Origin: Actinomyces trachealis
Lineage (GTDB): Bacteria > Actinomycetota > Actinomycetes > Actinomycetales > Actinomycetaceae
Direction of reading: 5' to 3'
Assembly (NCBI RefSeq): GCF_015711475.1
Contig: NZ_CP065027.1
Location: forward strand, 1,550,001 to 1,614,000
Length of the DNA stretch: 64,000 nucleotides
Shown one piece after another: positions 18,653 through 27,832 of the stretch. Numbering within the stretch: position 1 is the first letter of the stretch; every line of letters begins with the position of its first letter. The notes beneath the pieces are model-generated. The model did no database searches. It was not told the origin of the DNA and saw nothing but the letters and a program-made list of their open reading frames with translations. The position numbers and the translations under genes are program-made.

Positions 18653-20247
18653 TACCGAACAGCCCCCAGCGCCTGACCAGGGCGGTGACGGTCCTCGCCG
18701 TCACCGCCCTGGCGGTTGCCGGATGTCGCTTGGGGGTGCGCCCCATCCCCCCTGATGCCGACGGCGAGCTGCGGGTGGTCACCACCACCGGGATCCTCGC
18801 CGACCTGGTCAGGCAGGTGGCCGGTGACCGGGCCACCGTCTCCCAGATGGTTCCTGACGGTGCTGATCCCCACTCCTGGGAGCCCTCCCTGCGCTCAGTA
18901 CGCGACGTCGCCTACGCGGACCTGGCTTTCTCCAACTATCTGCTGCTGGAAGAGCACGCCATCATCCGCACCCTGGACGCCAACCTGCCAGCTACCTCCA
19001 CCTCCGTGTCCGTGGCGGAGGCTGCAGCCAAGCAGGGTGCCACAATCCTGCCCCTGGTGGAGGACCGCAGCCTGGACACCGTCTGGCTGGGCATGCGGGT
19101 GTCTGGAGATGGCAGGCAGCACGGCGCCACGCGGGCCTCGACCATTGACCTGACCGCCACCGGCGTCGAGGGCCCGGGCCACGCCGCCGCCTACCTGACT
19201 ACCTCCTTCGGGCGGCCTGAGATCGGTTTCTCCTCTGCCGACGGCTTCAGTGCTCAGGACGGCTACGCCGCCGACACCACCGTCCTGCCCGCAGACGCCC
19301 ACCAGCACATGAGCTGGGCCTTCACTCTGCCTGGCATCTACCGGATCACCTTCCAGGCCCGCCTCCGGCCCACTCCCGAGGCCACCCCGGTGCAGCTCAG
19401 GCCCGCCACCGCTGTCTTCGCCGTGGGGGTCAGTGCTCAGGAACTCGCCACTGCCGAGGGCCGTGAGGTCCTCTCCGCCGGGCACGCCGACATCACCGTG
19501 GACCTAGACGCCGGAGGCGTGGGCCTGGCGGTGGACGCGGCCGGTGGCGCCGGAGGCATGGAGACCAGGAGCCTGGAGACGACGGTCATCGAGGTGCCCC
19601 CACGCACCCTCACCCAGGTTCCGGGAGCCGCAGGCTTCCGCTTCCTGGGGGAACCGGGAGCCTCGGTGTACGTGCTGCCCCAAGCGGTTCTCGGCAAGCA
19701 CGTGCACGGGGAGATCGACCCCCACCTGTGGCATGACGTGCACAATGCCGCCGCCTATGTCCGTGTGATCCGCGACTCCCTGGAGCAGGTGGATCCTGAG
19801 GGGGCTGGCACCTACCGGGCCAGAGCCGCCGCCTACCTGAGTGAGCTCGATTCCCTGGACGCACAGGTCTCTGCCACCATCGCCACGATCCCCGCTGGGC
19901 GGCGTCGCCTGGTCACCACCAACGACGCCTACGGCTACCTGGCTGCGGCCTACGGGCTGGAGGTCTCTGGTTTCGTTGCCCCCAATCCCAGCGTGGAGCC
20001 CTCAGTGGCAGACCGGGTACGGCTCTCCACCACCTTGCGGGATCTGGAAATCCCCGCCGTGTTCCTGGAGCCCAACCTGGCCCGAACCCGCTCCGCCCTG
20101 CGCAGCACCGCACAGGACGCTGGCGTACAGGTCTGCCCGTTGTACGGGGACACCTTGGACTCTGGTGCACCCACCTATGTGGAAATGATGCGTTTCAACG
20201 CCCGCTCGCTGGCCCAGTGCCTTGGAGGTGCACCAGCAAGCTCCTGA
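18649..20247 (+). CDS. Metal-binding lipoprotein with inserted surface repeats (anchored-repeat ABC system)
   Basis: 532 aa from a GTG overlapping the previous stop. Lipobox AVAGC puts the lipidated Cys at 26. It belongs to cluster A-I (ZnuA/TroA) binding proteins: VVTTTGILADLVRQVAGD, first ligand His in DPHSWEPS, second in EIDPHLWHD, then VTTNDAYGYLAAAYGLEV and the late Asp in YGDTLD. About 210 residues of wall-repeat sequence (SLDTVWLGMRVSG to GASVYVLPQ, including MSWAFTLPGIYRITF) are inserted between the first two ligand motifs, so it is far longer than the usual 300 residues. The position where ZnuA has its third His is Phe/Val here, so Zn versus Mn specificity cannot be called. It delivers metal to the permease below. 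Confidence 0.88.
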   Translation: MIPNSPQRLTRAVTVLAVTALAVAGCRLGVRPIPPDADGELRVVTTTGILADLVRQVAGDRATVSQMVPDGADPHSWEPSLRSVRDVAYADLAFSNYLLLEEHAIIRTLDANLPATSTSVSVAEAAAKQGATILPLVEDRSLDTVWLGMRVSGDGRQHGATRASTIDLTATGVEGPGHAAAYLTTSFGRPEIGFSSADGFSAQDGYAADTTVLPADAHQHMSWAFTLPGIYRITFQARLRPTPEATPVQLRPATAVFAVGVSAQELATAEGREVLSAGHADITVDLDAGGVGLAVDAAGGAGGMETRSLETTVIEVPPRTLTQVPGAAGFRFLGEPGASVYVLPQAVLGKHVHGEIDPHLWHDVHNAAAYVRVIRDSLEQVDPEGAGTYRARAAAYLSELDSLDAQVSATIATIPAGRRRLVTTNDAYGYLAAAYGLEVSGFVAPNPSVEPSVADRVRLSTTLRDLEIPAVFLEPNLARTRSALRSTAQDAGVQVCPLYGDTLDSGAPTYVEMMRFNARSLAQCLGGAPASS

Positions 20248-20320
20248 CCATCCCGGCGCCGAACCACTTTTCACTTCAGGGCCCGTTCTAGGCCCCACTC
20301 CCCTACCCGATTGGAACTAC

Positions 20321-21535
20321 ATGCCGCTCCACCTTGCCCATTTCACCGATCCCGCCTCCCTGGCCAACCGGTCATTCAGCCGCTCATTTCGACGCCGTCA
20401 CCCCGGCCAGCTCCTGTTCACCGCCCTACTAGCCCCACTGCTGGCCTGTGGCCCGGCTGCCTTGGCCGCCCCTGGCGGGGACGCCACCGACCCGGCCCTC
20501 CAGCAGACCGTCACCTCCGATGAGGCGGCCTCCACTGAACCCGCCACCGTAAAGGCCGGTCATGTGGATGTCGGCCCACGGGTGGTGGACGGGAAGTGGA
20601 CCGTGCAGGCCCGTGACGACTCCGGGGCCGCGCCGGTGTGGCGCGACCCGGACCAGACCGTCCTGCAGGTAACTGACTCCGCCCTCCTGGACGCCCCTAC
20701 TGAGCCTGCCTATTCCTTCATGGGCGGCCAGGCCGGAGAGAGCTGGTACGTGGTGCCCCAGACCCAGAGCCCCGAGGTAGTCTGGCTGGGTTGGAACACG
20801 CAGGACCCAGGCGTCACCAAACTGGTGGACCGGGGCGCCACCATGCGCATCGGCCCAGTCACCGGTCCCGGCAAGTCCTGGCTGTTCCTGCAAAACGGCA
20901 CCTTCGGGGAGCCGCTGCTGCTGGTTGACGGGCAGAAGGAGCAGCCCCAGGACGTCTGGGTGGATGTCAACACGCATGTGCACGCCAACTGGGTGTTCAC
21001 CAAGCCTGGCATCTACCTGGCCCGGCTGAGTTTCGAGGCCCAGACCGTTGACGGCAGGACCGTAGAAGCCACCTCGACTCTGCGCTTCGCCGTGGGCAGC
21101 CAAACCTCCACCGCCGACGCGCTGAAAGCCGCCGCCCCCTGGGCGGCCGAGGTCGGCCCCAAAGAAGTTGCCGGGACCGATACAAATGAGGCTGGAGCGA
21201 GTCCAGGGGCTTCCGCCCCCGCAGGCAGCAGCTCTGCTTCCGGCAGCACCACGGACAATCAGTACCTGTGGTACGTGATCGGTGCGCTCGCGCTGGCCCT
21301 AGTGGCGGCACTGCTGTGGGCACTGGCACAGTCCCGCCGTCGCTCCGCTGCCGAGCGAGCTGCGGCCATCGCGGAGGTGCACGCCTCCTACCAGGAGCGC
21401 AGCCCGAACCCCTCCACTGATTTCGATCACAGCGGTGAGAGCCCAAGGCAAGCCAGTGGGGCCGCTGGCCCCGAGGACCCCACGGGCCCCGGCGTCGCCC
21501 TTGATGGCACTGCGGCAGGCGAGCCCCGAGCATGA
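20321..21535 (+). CDS. Membrane-anchored repeat protein of the metal transporter operon
   Basis: 404 aa from the ATG at 20321 (ggaa 6 bases upstream); the frame stays open upstream, so an earlier start cannot be excluded. Signal peptide RRRHPGQLLFTALLAPLLACGPAALA. One wall-repeat module follows, opening AGHVDVGPRVVDGKW and closing ANWVFTKPGIYLARLSF. A Ser/Ala-rich stretch leads to a C-terminal transmembrane helix (YLWYVIGALALALVAALLWAL) and a cytoplasmic tail of about 70 residues starting SRRRS. It has no LAxTG motif, so it is held in the membrane rather than the wall. It overlaps the ATPase gene by ATGA. A relay from wall to lipoprotein is plausible but inferred. Confidence 0.78.
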   Translation: MPLHLAHFTDPASLANRSFSRSFRRRHPGQLLFTALLAPLLACGPAALAAPGGDATDPALQQTVTSDEAASTEPATVKAGHVDVGPRVVDGKWTVQARDDSGAAPVWRDPDQTVLQVTDSALLDAPTEPAYSFMGGQAGESWYVVPQTQSPEVVWLGWNTQDPGVTKLVDRGATMRIGPVTGPGKSWLFLQNGTFGEPLLLVDGQKEQPQDVWVDVNTHVHANWVFTKPGIYLARLSFEAQTVDGRTVEATSTLRFAVGSQTSTADALKAAAPWAAEVGPKEVAGTDTNEAGASPGASAPAGSSSASGSTTDNQYLWYVIGALALALVAALLWALAQSRRRSAAERAAAIAEVHASYQERSPNPSTDFDHSGESPRQASGAAGPEDPTGPGVALDGTAAGEPRA

Positions 21536-22263
21536 GCCAGCCCGCGCTAGAAGTCACCGGCTTGGCCGTGGACCTGGGTGGACGGCAGGTGCTGCACGGC
21601 ATCGACCTAACCGTCCACCCCGGTGAGCTGGTGGGTCTGATCGGCCCCAACGGCGCGGGCAAGACCACACTGCTGCGCGCCGTCCTGGGACTGACCCCCA
21701 GGCGCACTGGGACTGTGCAGGTGTCAGGACAGATCGGGTATGTGCCCCAGCGTCATGAGTTCGCCTGGGACTTCCCCATCAGCGTGCGTGAGGCCGTGCT
21801 GGGTGCTGTCACCGTGCGCCTAGGCCTGCTGCGCCGCCCTCGCAAGGAGCACCATGTGGCTGTAGAGCGCGCCCTGCTGCGTGTGGGCATGGACAGCTTG
21901 GGTGCACGTCCCGTGGGTGAGCTATCCGGCGGTCAGCGCCAACGAGTCCTAGTCGCTCGGGCACTGGCCCTTGAGCCTTCCGTGCTGCTGCTGGACGAGC
22001 CCTTCACCGGCCTGGACATGCCCACTCAGGAGCTGCTCATGGACCTGTTCAAGGACCTGGCGGCAGAAGGCTGCGCTGTGCTCATGACCACCCACGACCT
22101 CATTGGCGCACGCGCCCAGTGCGACCGCCTGTGCCTGGTCAACCGCACCGTCATCGCCGTCGGCACCCCCGCTGAGGTCTCCGACGCCGACACCTGGATA
22201 CGCACCTTCTCGGTGCGCCCCGACAACCCCCTGCTGACCGCCCTAGGAGTGGCCGCGTGCTGA
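21532..22263 (+). CDS. Metal ABC transporter ATP-binding protein (anchored-repeat type)
   Basis: 243 aa. Walker A GPNGAGKTTL near residue 39, Q-loop in VPQRHEF, signature LSGGQRQR near 131, Walker B VLLLDEPFTGLD and H-loop MTTHD. The close match to ZnuC/MntA-type ATPases, and the adjacent ZnuB-like permease and ZnuA-like lipoprotein, identify a zinc/manganese importer. The ATG overlaps the previous stop, and its own stop overlaps the permease start by 7 bases. Confidence 0.93.
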   Translation: MSQPALEVTGLAVDLGGRQVLHGIDLTVHPGELVGLIGPNGAGKTTLLRAVLGLTPRRTGTVQVSGQIGYVPQRHEFAWDFPISVREAVLGAVTVRLGLLRRPRKEHHVAVERALLRVGMDSLGARPVGELSGGQRQRVLVARALALEPSVLLLDEPFTGLDMPTQELLMDLFKDLAAEGCAVLMTTHDLIGARAQCDRLCLVNRTVIAVGTPAEVSDADTWIRTFSVRPDNPLLTALGVAAC

Positions 22264-23105
22264 CCCCCATCGACTTCATCAACGACCTATTCAACCCGGT
22301 GCTGTCCTTCTTGCCGCGAGCCCTGCTCATGGCTGTGGTCTGCGCCTTGGTGTGCGGGGTGGTTGGGGTGCACGTGGTTCTGCGCGGCATGGCCTTCATC
22401 GGCGACGCCGTGGCCCACTCCGTCTTCCCCGGTCTGGCAGTGGCCTTCCTGGTCTCGGGCTCCCTGGTGCTGGGCGGCGCCGTGGCCGGGGTGGCTACAG
22501 CTGTGCTAGTCGCCCTGCTGAGCCAGAACCGGCGACTTAAGGAGGACTCCGTGATCGGAGTGCTGTTCGTGGGCGCGTTCGCACTAGGAGTGGTGATAAT
22601 CGCCCGCGCCCCGGGCTATGCCGGCAGCCTGCAAGGCTTCCTATTCGGGTCCATCACCGGAGTGCCGGCGTCGGATATCCCAATCGCGCTGCTTGGGGGC
22701 GCGCTGGTGCTGGGCGCGCTGGCGCTGTTCCACCGGCCCCTGGTGGCCGTGAGCCTGGATCGAGAGACCGCGCGCGCCGCCGGGTTGCCGGTGCTGGCCC
22801 TGGATGTACTGCTCTACGTGTCGGTCTCCCTGGCGGTGGTCATCTCCGTGCAGACCATCGGGAACGTGCTGGTGCTCGCGCTACTGGTCACCCCGGCGGC
22901 CACTGCCCGGCTGCTGACCGACCGCCTGGGGACCATGCTGGTGCTAGCCCCAGTTATTGGGGCTGCCGCTGGGATACTCGGCCTGTACCTGTCATGGTCC
23001 GTGGACGTGCCCACCGGCGCGACCATCGTGCTGGTGCTCACGGTGGGCTTCGCCCTGGCCTGGCTCCTGGCCCCGCGGCATGGGCTGCTGGCCCGGCGGA
23101 CCTAA
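22257..23105 (+). CDS. Metal ABC transporter permease (ZnuB/TroC-like)
   Basis: 282 aa from GTG 22257, with eight or so hydrophobic helices. Family sequence includes GVVGVHVVLRGMAFIGDAVAHSVFPGLA, GDAVAHS being the hallmark of ABC-3 (zinc/manganese) permeases. It forms the membrane channel of the importer. It is the last gene of the operon and overlaps the convergent rne stop by 4 bases, with no room for a terminator between them. Confidence 0.93.
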   Translation: MLTPIDFINDLFNPVLSFLPRALLMAVVCALVCGVVGVHVVLRGMAFIGDAVAHSVFPGLAVAFLVSGSLVLGGAVAGVATAVLVALLSQNRRLKEDSVIGVLFVGAFALGVVIIARAPGYAGSLQGFLFGSITGVPASDIPIALLGGALVLGALALFHRPLVAVSLDRETARAAGLPVLALDVLLYVSVSLAVVISVQTIGNVLVLALLVTPAATARLLTDRLGTMLVLAPVIGAAAGILGLYLSWSVDVPTGATIVLVLTVGFALAWLLAPRHGLLARRT

Positions 23106-25861
23106 TGCTCCTTGTGGGCCTGCTCGGCCGCCGCAGCGATCTGCGCCAGGGCGTCACGGGTGGCGGCGCGGGCGGCGTCGTCCACCGGCTCAGGGGCGTC
23201 ACCAGTCTTGTCCGCGCCGGAGCGCTTGCGGCTGGCGGTGGGGGCATCGTCCTGCCCCTTGCGGCTACGCCCACGCCCAGAACCCCGAGAGGCTGAGGCA
23301 GACATATCAGTCTGCTGGTTCTCCACCGGGTCGTCGTGGACGATGAAGCCGCGCCCCCCGCAGCATTCGCAGGGGGTGGAGAAAGCCTCTACCAGGCCCT
23401 GGCCCACGCGCTTGCGGGTCATTTGCACCAGGCCCAAGCTGGTGACCTCGGTGACTTGGTGGCGGGTGCGGTCCCGGCCCAGGCACTCCACCAGGCGGCG
23501 CAGCACCAAATCCCGGTTGGACTCCAGCACCATGTCCACGAAGTCGATCACGACCATGCCGCCGATGTCCCGCAGACGCAGCTGGCGGACGATCTCTTCA
23601 GCAGCCTCAATATTGTTACGGGTGACCGTCTCCTCCAGGGTGCCGCCTGCACCACCGGTGAAGCGGCCGGTGTTAACGTCAATGACAGTCATGGCCTCGG
23701 TACGGTCGATGATGAGGGTGCCACCGCTAGGCAACCAGACCTTGCGGTCAAAGCCCTTGGCGAGCTGCTCGTCCACCCGGTGCGCGGTGAAGACGTCTTC
23801 CTTCTCCACCCAGTGGACCAGACGGTCAGCCAGGTCCGGGGAAAGCTCAGTGACATATTCACTGATGGTGGCCCAGGCCTTGGGGCCGGAGACGATCAGC
23901 TTCTTGAAGTCCTCGTTGAAGACGTCACGGACCACACGAACAGCCAACTCAGGCTCGCCCTTAAGCAGGACGGGGGCTTTGCCGGAGCCGGAGAGGACCT
24001 GCTTGGCCTTCTTGTCGATCACCTCCCACTGCTTGACCAGGCGCTCGATGTCCACCGCAAGACGCTCCTCGCTGGCCCCTTCGGCGGCGGTACGCACGAT
24101 GACGCCAGCGTCATCGGGAACGACCTTCTTGAGAATCTTCTTGAGACGAGCGCGCTCGGTATCCGGGAGCTTGCGGGAAATACCAGTCATGGTGCCGCCG
24201 GGCACCAGCACCAGGTAGCGACCCGCCAGGGTGACCTGGCTGGTAAGACGGGCACCCTTGTGGCCGATCGGGTCCTTAGTGACCTGCACGAGCACGGTGT
24301 CACCGCTGGTCAGGGCATCCTCGATGCGGCGAGGCTTGCCTTCCATACCGGCGGCGTCCCAGTTGACTTCGCCAGCGTAGAGCACGGCGTTGCGCCCCTT
24401 GCCCAGGTCCACGAAAGCGGCCTCCATGGAGGGCAGGACGTTCTGCACGCGGCCGATGTACACGTTGCCGACCATGGAGGTCTGGGTGTGGCGAGCCACG
24501 TAGTGCTCCACCAGCAGCCCATCTTCCAGAACAGCGATCTGGTTAAGGCCGTCCTGCTCACGCACGATCATTTGGCGGTCCACGGACTCGCGGCGGGCCA
24601 GAAACTCAGCCTCAGTGACAATGGGGCGACGGCGGCCAGCGGCGCGGCCCTCACGGCGGCGCTGACGCTTGGCCTCCAGGCGGGTGGAGCCTTTGGGGGC
24701 AGCGATCTCATCTCGCACATCGCGGGACTCGGCGCGCTCGGAGCGAGTACGGGAACGGCGGCGACGCCGACGGCGGGAGGAATCCTCACCGGGTTCAGCG
24801 TCCTCATCCTCGGTTGGTTCCAGCTCTGCGGGGGTCTCCTCCTCAGCCTCGTCCGCAGAGGCTGCGCTAGCCTCGTCGGAGCGGGTACGGGAGCGGCGGC
24901 CACGACCACCACGGCGGCGCTTGCGACCGGAGCGGCCCTGCTCCTCGGCGGTCTCCTCCTGCTGGGTGTCCTCGTTCTTGGCTTCCTCGGGAACCGCCTC
25001 CGTGGAAACAGTCTCGGGCTGTGCGGCGGCGGGCGCCGCCTCGGGAGCCTGAGCAGCAGCGGTGACCTTGCGGCGGCGGCGCTTGGAAGCAGCGGGGGCC
25101 GCATCAGCCTCGGCACCCGGCTTAGAGTCAGTGTCCGCCTGGGACTGGGCGTCACGCCCCGGCTGTGCGGCGGCGGGCGCCGCCTCGGGAGCCTGAGCAG
25201 CAGCGGTGACCTTGCGGCGGCGGCGCTTGGCGCGTGCGGGGTCTGGGGCCTGGAACAGGAGGGAGGCGGCGGGCAGACGCGGCTCCTGAGCATCTTCCTC
25301 AGCGACACCGTCGACGGCGTCCTCGGTGATGGCGTCCTCGTTCGCCTCCGCCTCTGTCTCAGACTCTGCCTCAGTCAACGGCGCTGTAGCCATTGCCTCG
25401 GAAGCAGGGGCGGCCTCAGGGGCGCGGGCGGCGGCGATGACCTTGCGGCGGCGGCGCTTGGGAGCAGCGGGGGCCTCCACAACCTCCGGTGCCTCAGCGT
25501 CACCCACAACCTCCGGCACTTCGGCCACCGGTGCAACAGTCCCCTTGGGAACCTCCACCAGTGAGGCGGTGGCCTCCTCAGCCTTGGGCTCAGCCTGCTT
25601 GCGGCTGCGACGGGTTGGCTTCTTTACGGTCTCAGCGGCCATATCCTTAGCCTCAGCAGCAACAGCGTCAGCCATGACCTCAGACGACTCGTCCGACTCC
25701 GCCACCTTCTTGCTGCGTGCAGGCGCACTCTTCTTGGGTGCGGTCTGGGCGGCAGTCACCTTGCGACGGCGCCGGGTAGGGGCAGCCTGAGTGGTCTCCT
25801 CAGTTACGACCTCAGGGACCTCGGTCGCGACTTCAGCGTCCTTGTCAATATTGCGGGACAT
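23102..25861 (-). CDS. rne: Ribonuclease E/G
   Basis: 919 aa. The N-terminal 380 residues are a low-complexity Ala/Glu/Arg region with basic KRRRRKVTAA blocks, typical of actinobacterial RNase E, which carries its scaffold region at the N-terminus. The catalytic part has the S1 domain (GNVYIGRVQNVLPSMEAAFVDLG) and the two Mg-binding Asp motifs IDVNTG and VVIDFVDM. The zinc-link motif CECCGG follows, with a short C-terminal tail. It cleaves single-stranded mRNA and rRNA precursors in the cytoplasm. The ATG at 25861 gives MSRNIDKD; the convergent permease gene overlaps its stop. Confidence 0.95.
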   Translation of the reverse strand: MSRNIDKDAEVATEVPEVVTEETTQAAPTRRRRKVTAAQTAPKKSAPARSKKVAESDESSEVMADAVAAEAKDMAAETVKKPTRRSRKQAEPKAEEATASLVEVPKGTVAPVAEVPEVVGDAEAPEVVEAPAAPKRRRRKVIAAARAPEAAPASEAMATAPLTEAESETEAEANEDAITEDAVDGVAEEDAQEPRLPAASLLFQAPDPARAKRRRRKVTAAAQAPEAAPAAAQPGRDAQSQADTDSKPGAEADAAPAASKRRRRKVTAAAQAPEAAPAAAQPETVSTEAVPEEAKNEDTQQEETAEEQGRSGRKRRRGGRGRRSRTRSDEASAASADEAEEETPAELEPTEDEDAEPGEDSSRRRRRRRSRTRSERAESRDVRDEIAAPKGSTRLEAKRQRRREGRAAGRRRPIVTEAEFLARRESVDRQMIVREQDGLNQIAVLEDGLLVEHYVARHTQTSMVGNVYIGRVQNVLPSMEAAFVDLGKGRNAVLYAGEVNWDAAGMEGKPRRIEDALTSGDTVLVQVTKDPIGHKGARLTSQVTLAGRYLVLVPGGTMTGISRKLPDTERARLKKILKKVVPDDAGVIVRTAAEGASEERLAVDIERLVKQWEVIDKKAKQVLSGSGKAPVLLKGEPELAVRVVRDVFNEDFKKLIVSGPKAWATISEYVTELSPDLADRLVHWVEKEDVFTAHRVDEQLAKGFDRKVWLPSGGTLIIDRTEAMTVIDVNTGRFTGGAGGTLEETVTRNNIEAAEEIVRQLRLRDIGGMVVIDFVDMVLESNRDLVLRRLVECLGRDRTRHQVTEVTSLGLVQMTRKRVGQGLVEAFSTPCECCGGRGFIVHDDPVENQQTDMSASASRGSGRGRSRKGQDDAPTASRKRSGADKTGDAPEPVDDAARAATRDALAQIAAAAEQAHKEH
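25017..25230. repeat. 70-bp direct repeat inside rne
   Basis: Positions 25017-25086 and 25161-25230 look identical over 70 bp, separated by 74 bp. Both encode the same Arg-rich plus Ala/Pro-rich block of the RNase E N-terminal scaffold, and a shorter related block lies near 25430-25460. This points to in-gene duplication and a possible site of slippage. Confidence 0.8.
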
Positions 25862-26315
25862 GCTTCAGGACACTCTCCGTGCACCGTCACCACCGTCGTA
25901 CCTACGGGGATCTGATGCGGTTGTTCGCCCCTCGGGGCGGAAAGTCTATGGGTGCGCCCCAACTGGGGCGACGAGCCGGTACGACGTCTACGCGACCGGG
26001 GACTGCGGCTACGCTCAAGCGGCGCAAGGTCCCTGACGGGATCGCCGGGCTGGCACGGACGCCGCAGCCCGGTACGGGGGTGGCGGCGCCAGGGCGAGTA
26101 TCGCACAAGCTGGACTCCGATGGCGCCAGGCACCAACCAAGGGTCCTCCCGGTCCTGGCCAGGGAAGGACGTGCGGCCTTGACTCGTTATCCGATCGACG
26201 CCGACACCGCACATCTAGTGGCGATTCTCCACCTCAGACCCCTATACTTGCTGAGATTCGGGACCATCGTCCCGATGGCTCCCATAAACCCATAGCACTC
26301 TCGAAAGGGGCAACG
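25862..26315. promoter_or_regulatory. Divergent rne/cydA intergenic region
   Basis: 454 bases without a credible gene; small open frames here have no ribosome-binding site or recognisable product. It must hold the promoters of rne (-) and cydABDC (+). A -10-like TATACT lies at 26243-26248 without a good -35. A short dyad cgggac-N4-gtcccg (26259-26274) lies just downstream, where it could be an operator or a 5' UTR hairpin. The cydA Shine-Dalgarno is gaaagggg. Confidence 0.45.
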
Positions 26316-27812
26316 ATGGCGCTCGCCCCAATGGCGTTGGACTCCCTTGACCTCGCTCGGTGGCAGTTCGGCATCACGACCGTCTACCACTTCATTCTGG
26401 TACCACTCACCATCGGACTCTCCCCACTGGTCGCTTTGATGGAGACCTTGTGGCTGCGGACCAAGAACGAGCAGTGGCTGCGCGCCACCAAGTTCTTTGG
26501 CCGCCTCCTGCTCATCAACTTCGCGCTCGGCGTGGCCACCGGCATCGTGCAGGAGTTCCAGTTCGGTATGAACTGGTCCGAGTACTCACGCTTCGTCGGC
26601 AACATCTTCGGCGCTCCGCTGGCATTCGAGGCCCTACTGGCCTTCTTCATGGAGTCCACCTTCATGGGCTTGTGGATCTTCGGTTGGGACCGCCTCTCCC
26701 CCAAGCTCCACAACCTGTGCATCTGGATGGCCGCCATTGGCACCAACATCTCCGCATTCTTCATCCTGGCCGCCAACTCCTGGATGCAGCACCCGGTCGG
26801 CGCCGTCATCAACCCCACCACCGGCCGCGCTGAACTCGACGGCGTCGGCGGCTTCTTCGCCGTCCTCACGAGCTCGCTCGTGATCATCACCATCCTGCAC
26901 GTCATCGCGACCTCTTTCCTGGTGGCAGGCACGATCGTCTTCGGCGTCTCGGTGTGGTGGATGGTCAAAGCCTCAGCTGCCAAACAAGACGATGAAGCCC
27001 ACGGGCTCTGGCGTCGCATGACCCGCTTCGGCGCCATCACAGTCGTCATCGCCGGTCTACTTACCGCCGGTACTGGTCACTTCCAGGGCCAGCTGATCGT
27101 CAAGGAGCAGCCTGCCAAGATGGCTGCAGCCGAAATGCTCTGTGAGGGTAAGGAGAGAGCGGGCTTCACCGTGGCGGCTTTCGGCAAGTGCGAGGACGGC
27201 TCCGCCACCCACATCATCACCATCCCCGGGGTCTACTCCTTCATGGCCACCAACGACTTCAACGCGAAAGTCATGGGCTTAAAGGACGTGCAAACCATGT
27301 ATGAGCAGCGCTACGGCGCGGGCCAGGACTACACGCCCGACGAGATGACCACCTTCTGGTCCTTCCGCATGATGATCGGCCTGGGCATGCTCTCGCTGGC
27401 CATCGGCGCCGTCGGCCTGTGGCTCATCCGCAAGGACCGGCTGATCACCAGTCCCAGGCTAGGAAAACTCGCCCTGTGGAGCCTGCCTCTGCCCTTCTTG
27501 GCTGCCACCTTCGGCTGGATCTTCACGGAGATCGGCCGTCAGCCGTGGGTCGTGGCCCCCAACCTGGCAGACCCCATGTCACAGGTATTCATGCGGACCT
27601 CCGATGGTGTATCCACCGTCGTCTCCTCCTCCAGCGTGCTCGCCTCCATGGCACTGTTCACCATCCTCTACGCCGTACTTGGCGTGATCTGGTTCACGCT
27701 ACTGCGCCGCTACATCCGTGAGGGTGTGCGCACCCAGCTGATTGGCGAACAGACCGCGGACAAGTCCAGCAAGGACCGGTCCAAGCAGCACGTCCTTTCC
27801 TTCGAGTACTGA
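26316..27812 (+). CDS. cydA: Cytochrome bd quinol oxidase subunit I
   Basis: 498 aa with about nine transmembrane helices. Hallmarks: DLARWQFGITTVYHF with the axial His, then GLSPLVALMETLW, and FMESTFMGLWIFGWDRL with the conserved Glu. GHFQGQLIVKEQPAKMAAAE precedes the periplasmic Q-loop. The Q-loop is of the short form and carries two Cys (MLCEGKE, GKCEDG). The subunit binds hemes b558, b595 and d, oxidises quinol and reduces oxygen with high affinity. It starts the cydABDC group, 20 bases before cydB. Confidence 0.96.
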   Translation: MALAPMALDSLDLARWQFGITTVYHFILVPLTIGLSPLVALMETLWLRTKNEQWLRATKFFGRLLLINFALGVATGIVQEFQFGMNWSEYSRFVGNIFGAPLAFEALLAFFMESTFMGLWIFGWDRLSPKLHNLCIWMAAIGTNISAFFILAANSWMQHPVGAVINPTTGRAELDGVGGFFAVLTSSLVIITILHVIATSFLVAGTIVFGVSVWWMVKASAAKQDDEAHGLWRRMTRFGAITVVIAGLLTAGTGHFQGQLIVKEQPAKMAAAEMLCEGKERAGFTVAAFGKCEDGSATHIITIPGVYSFMATNDFNAKVMGLKDVQTMYEQRYGAGQDYTPDEMTTFWSFRMMIGLGMLSLAIGAVGLWLIRKDRLITSPRLGKLALWSLPLPFLAATFGWIFTEIGRQPWVVAPNLADPMSQVFMRTSDGVSTVVSSSSVLASMALFTILYAVLGVIWFTLLRRYIREGVRTQLIGEQTADKSSKDRSKQHVLSFEY

Positions 27813-27832
27813 GCCGAGAGGAAGTACACGAC

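Noticed and set aside
24721..25460. CRISPR-like repeats
   Set aside because: The repeats are long, unequally spaced and in frame with RNase E low-complexity sequence; there are no spacers or cas genes.
23336..25564. 742-residue open frame on the + strand opposite rne
   Set aside because: It is the mirror of the repetitive, G/C-rich rne coding strand, has low-complexity Ala/Gly/Leu content and no family match; RNase E on the other strand has clear catalytic motifs.
25879..26295. Possible 138-residue gene between rne and cydA
   Set aside because: No Shine-Dalgarno, Arg/Gly-rich composition and overlap with the likely promoter; treated as non-coding.
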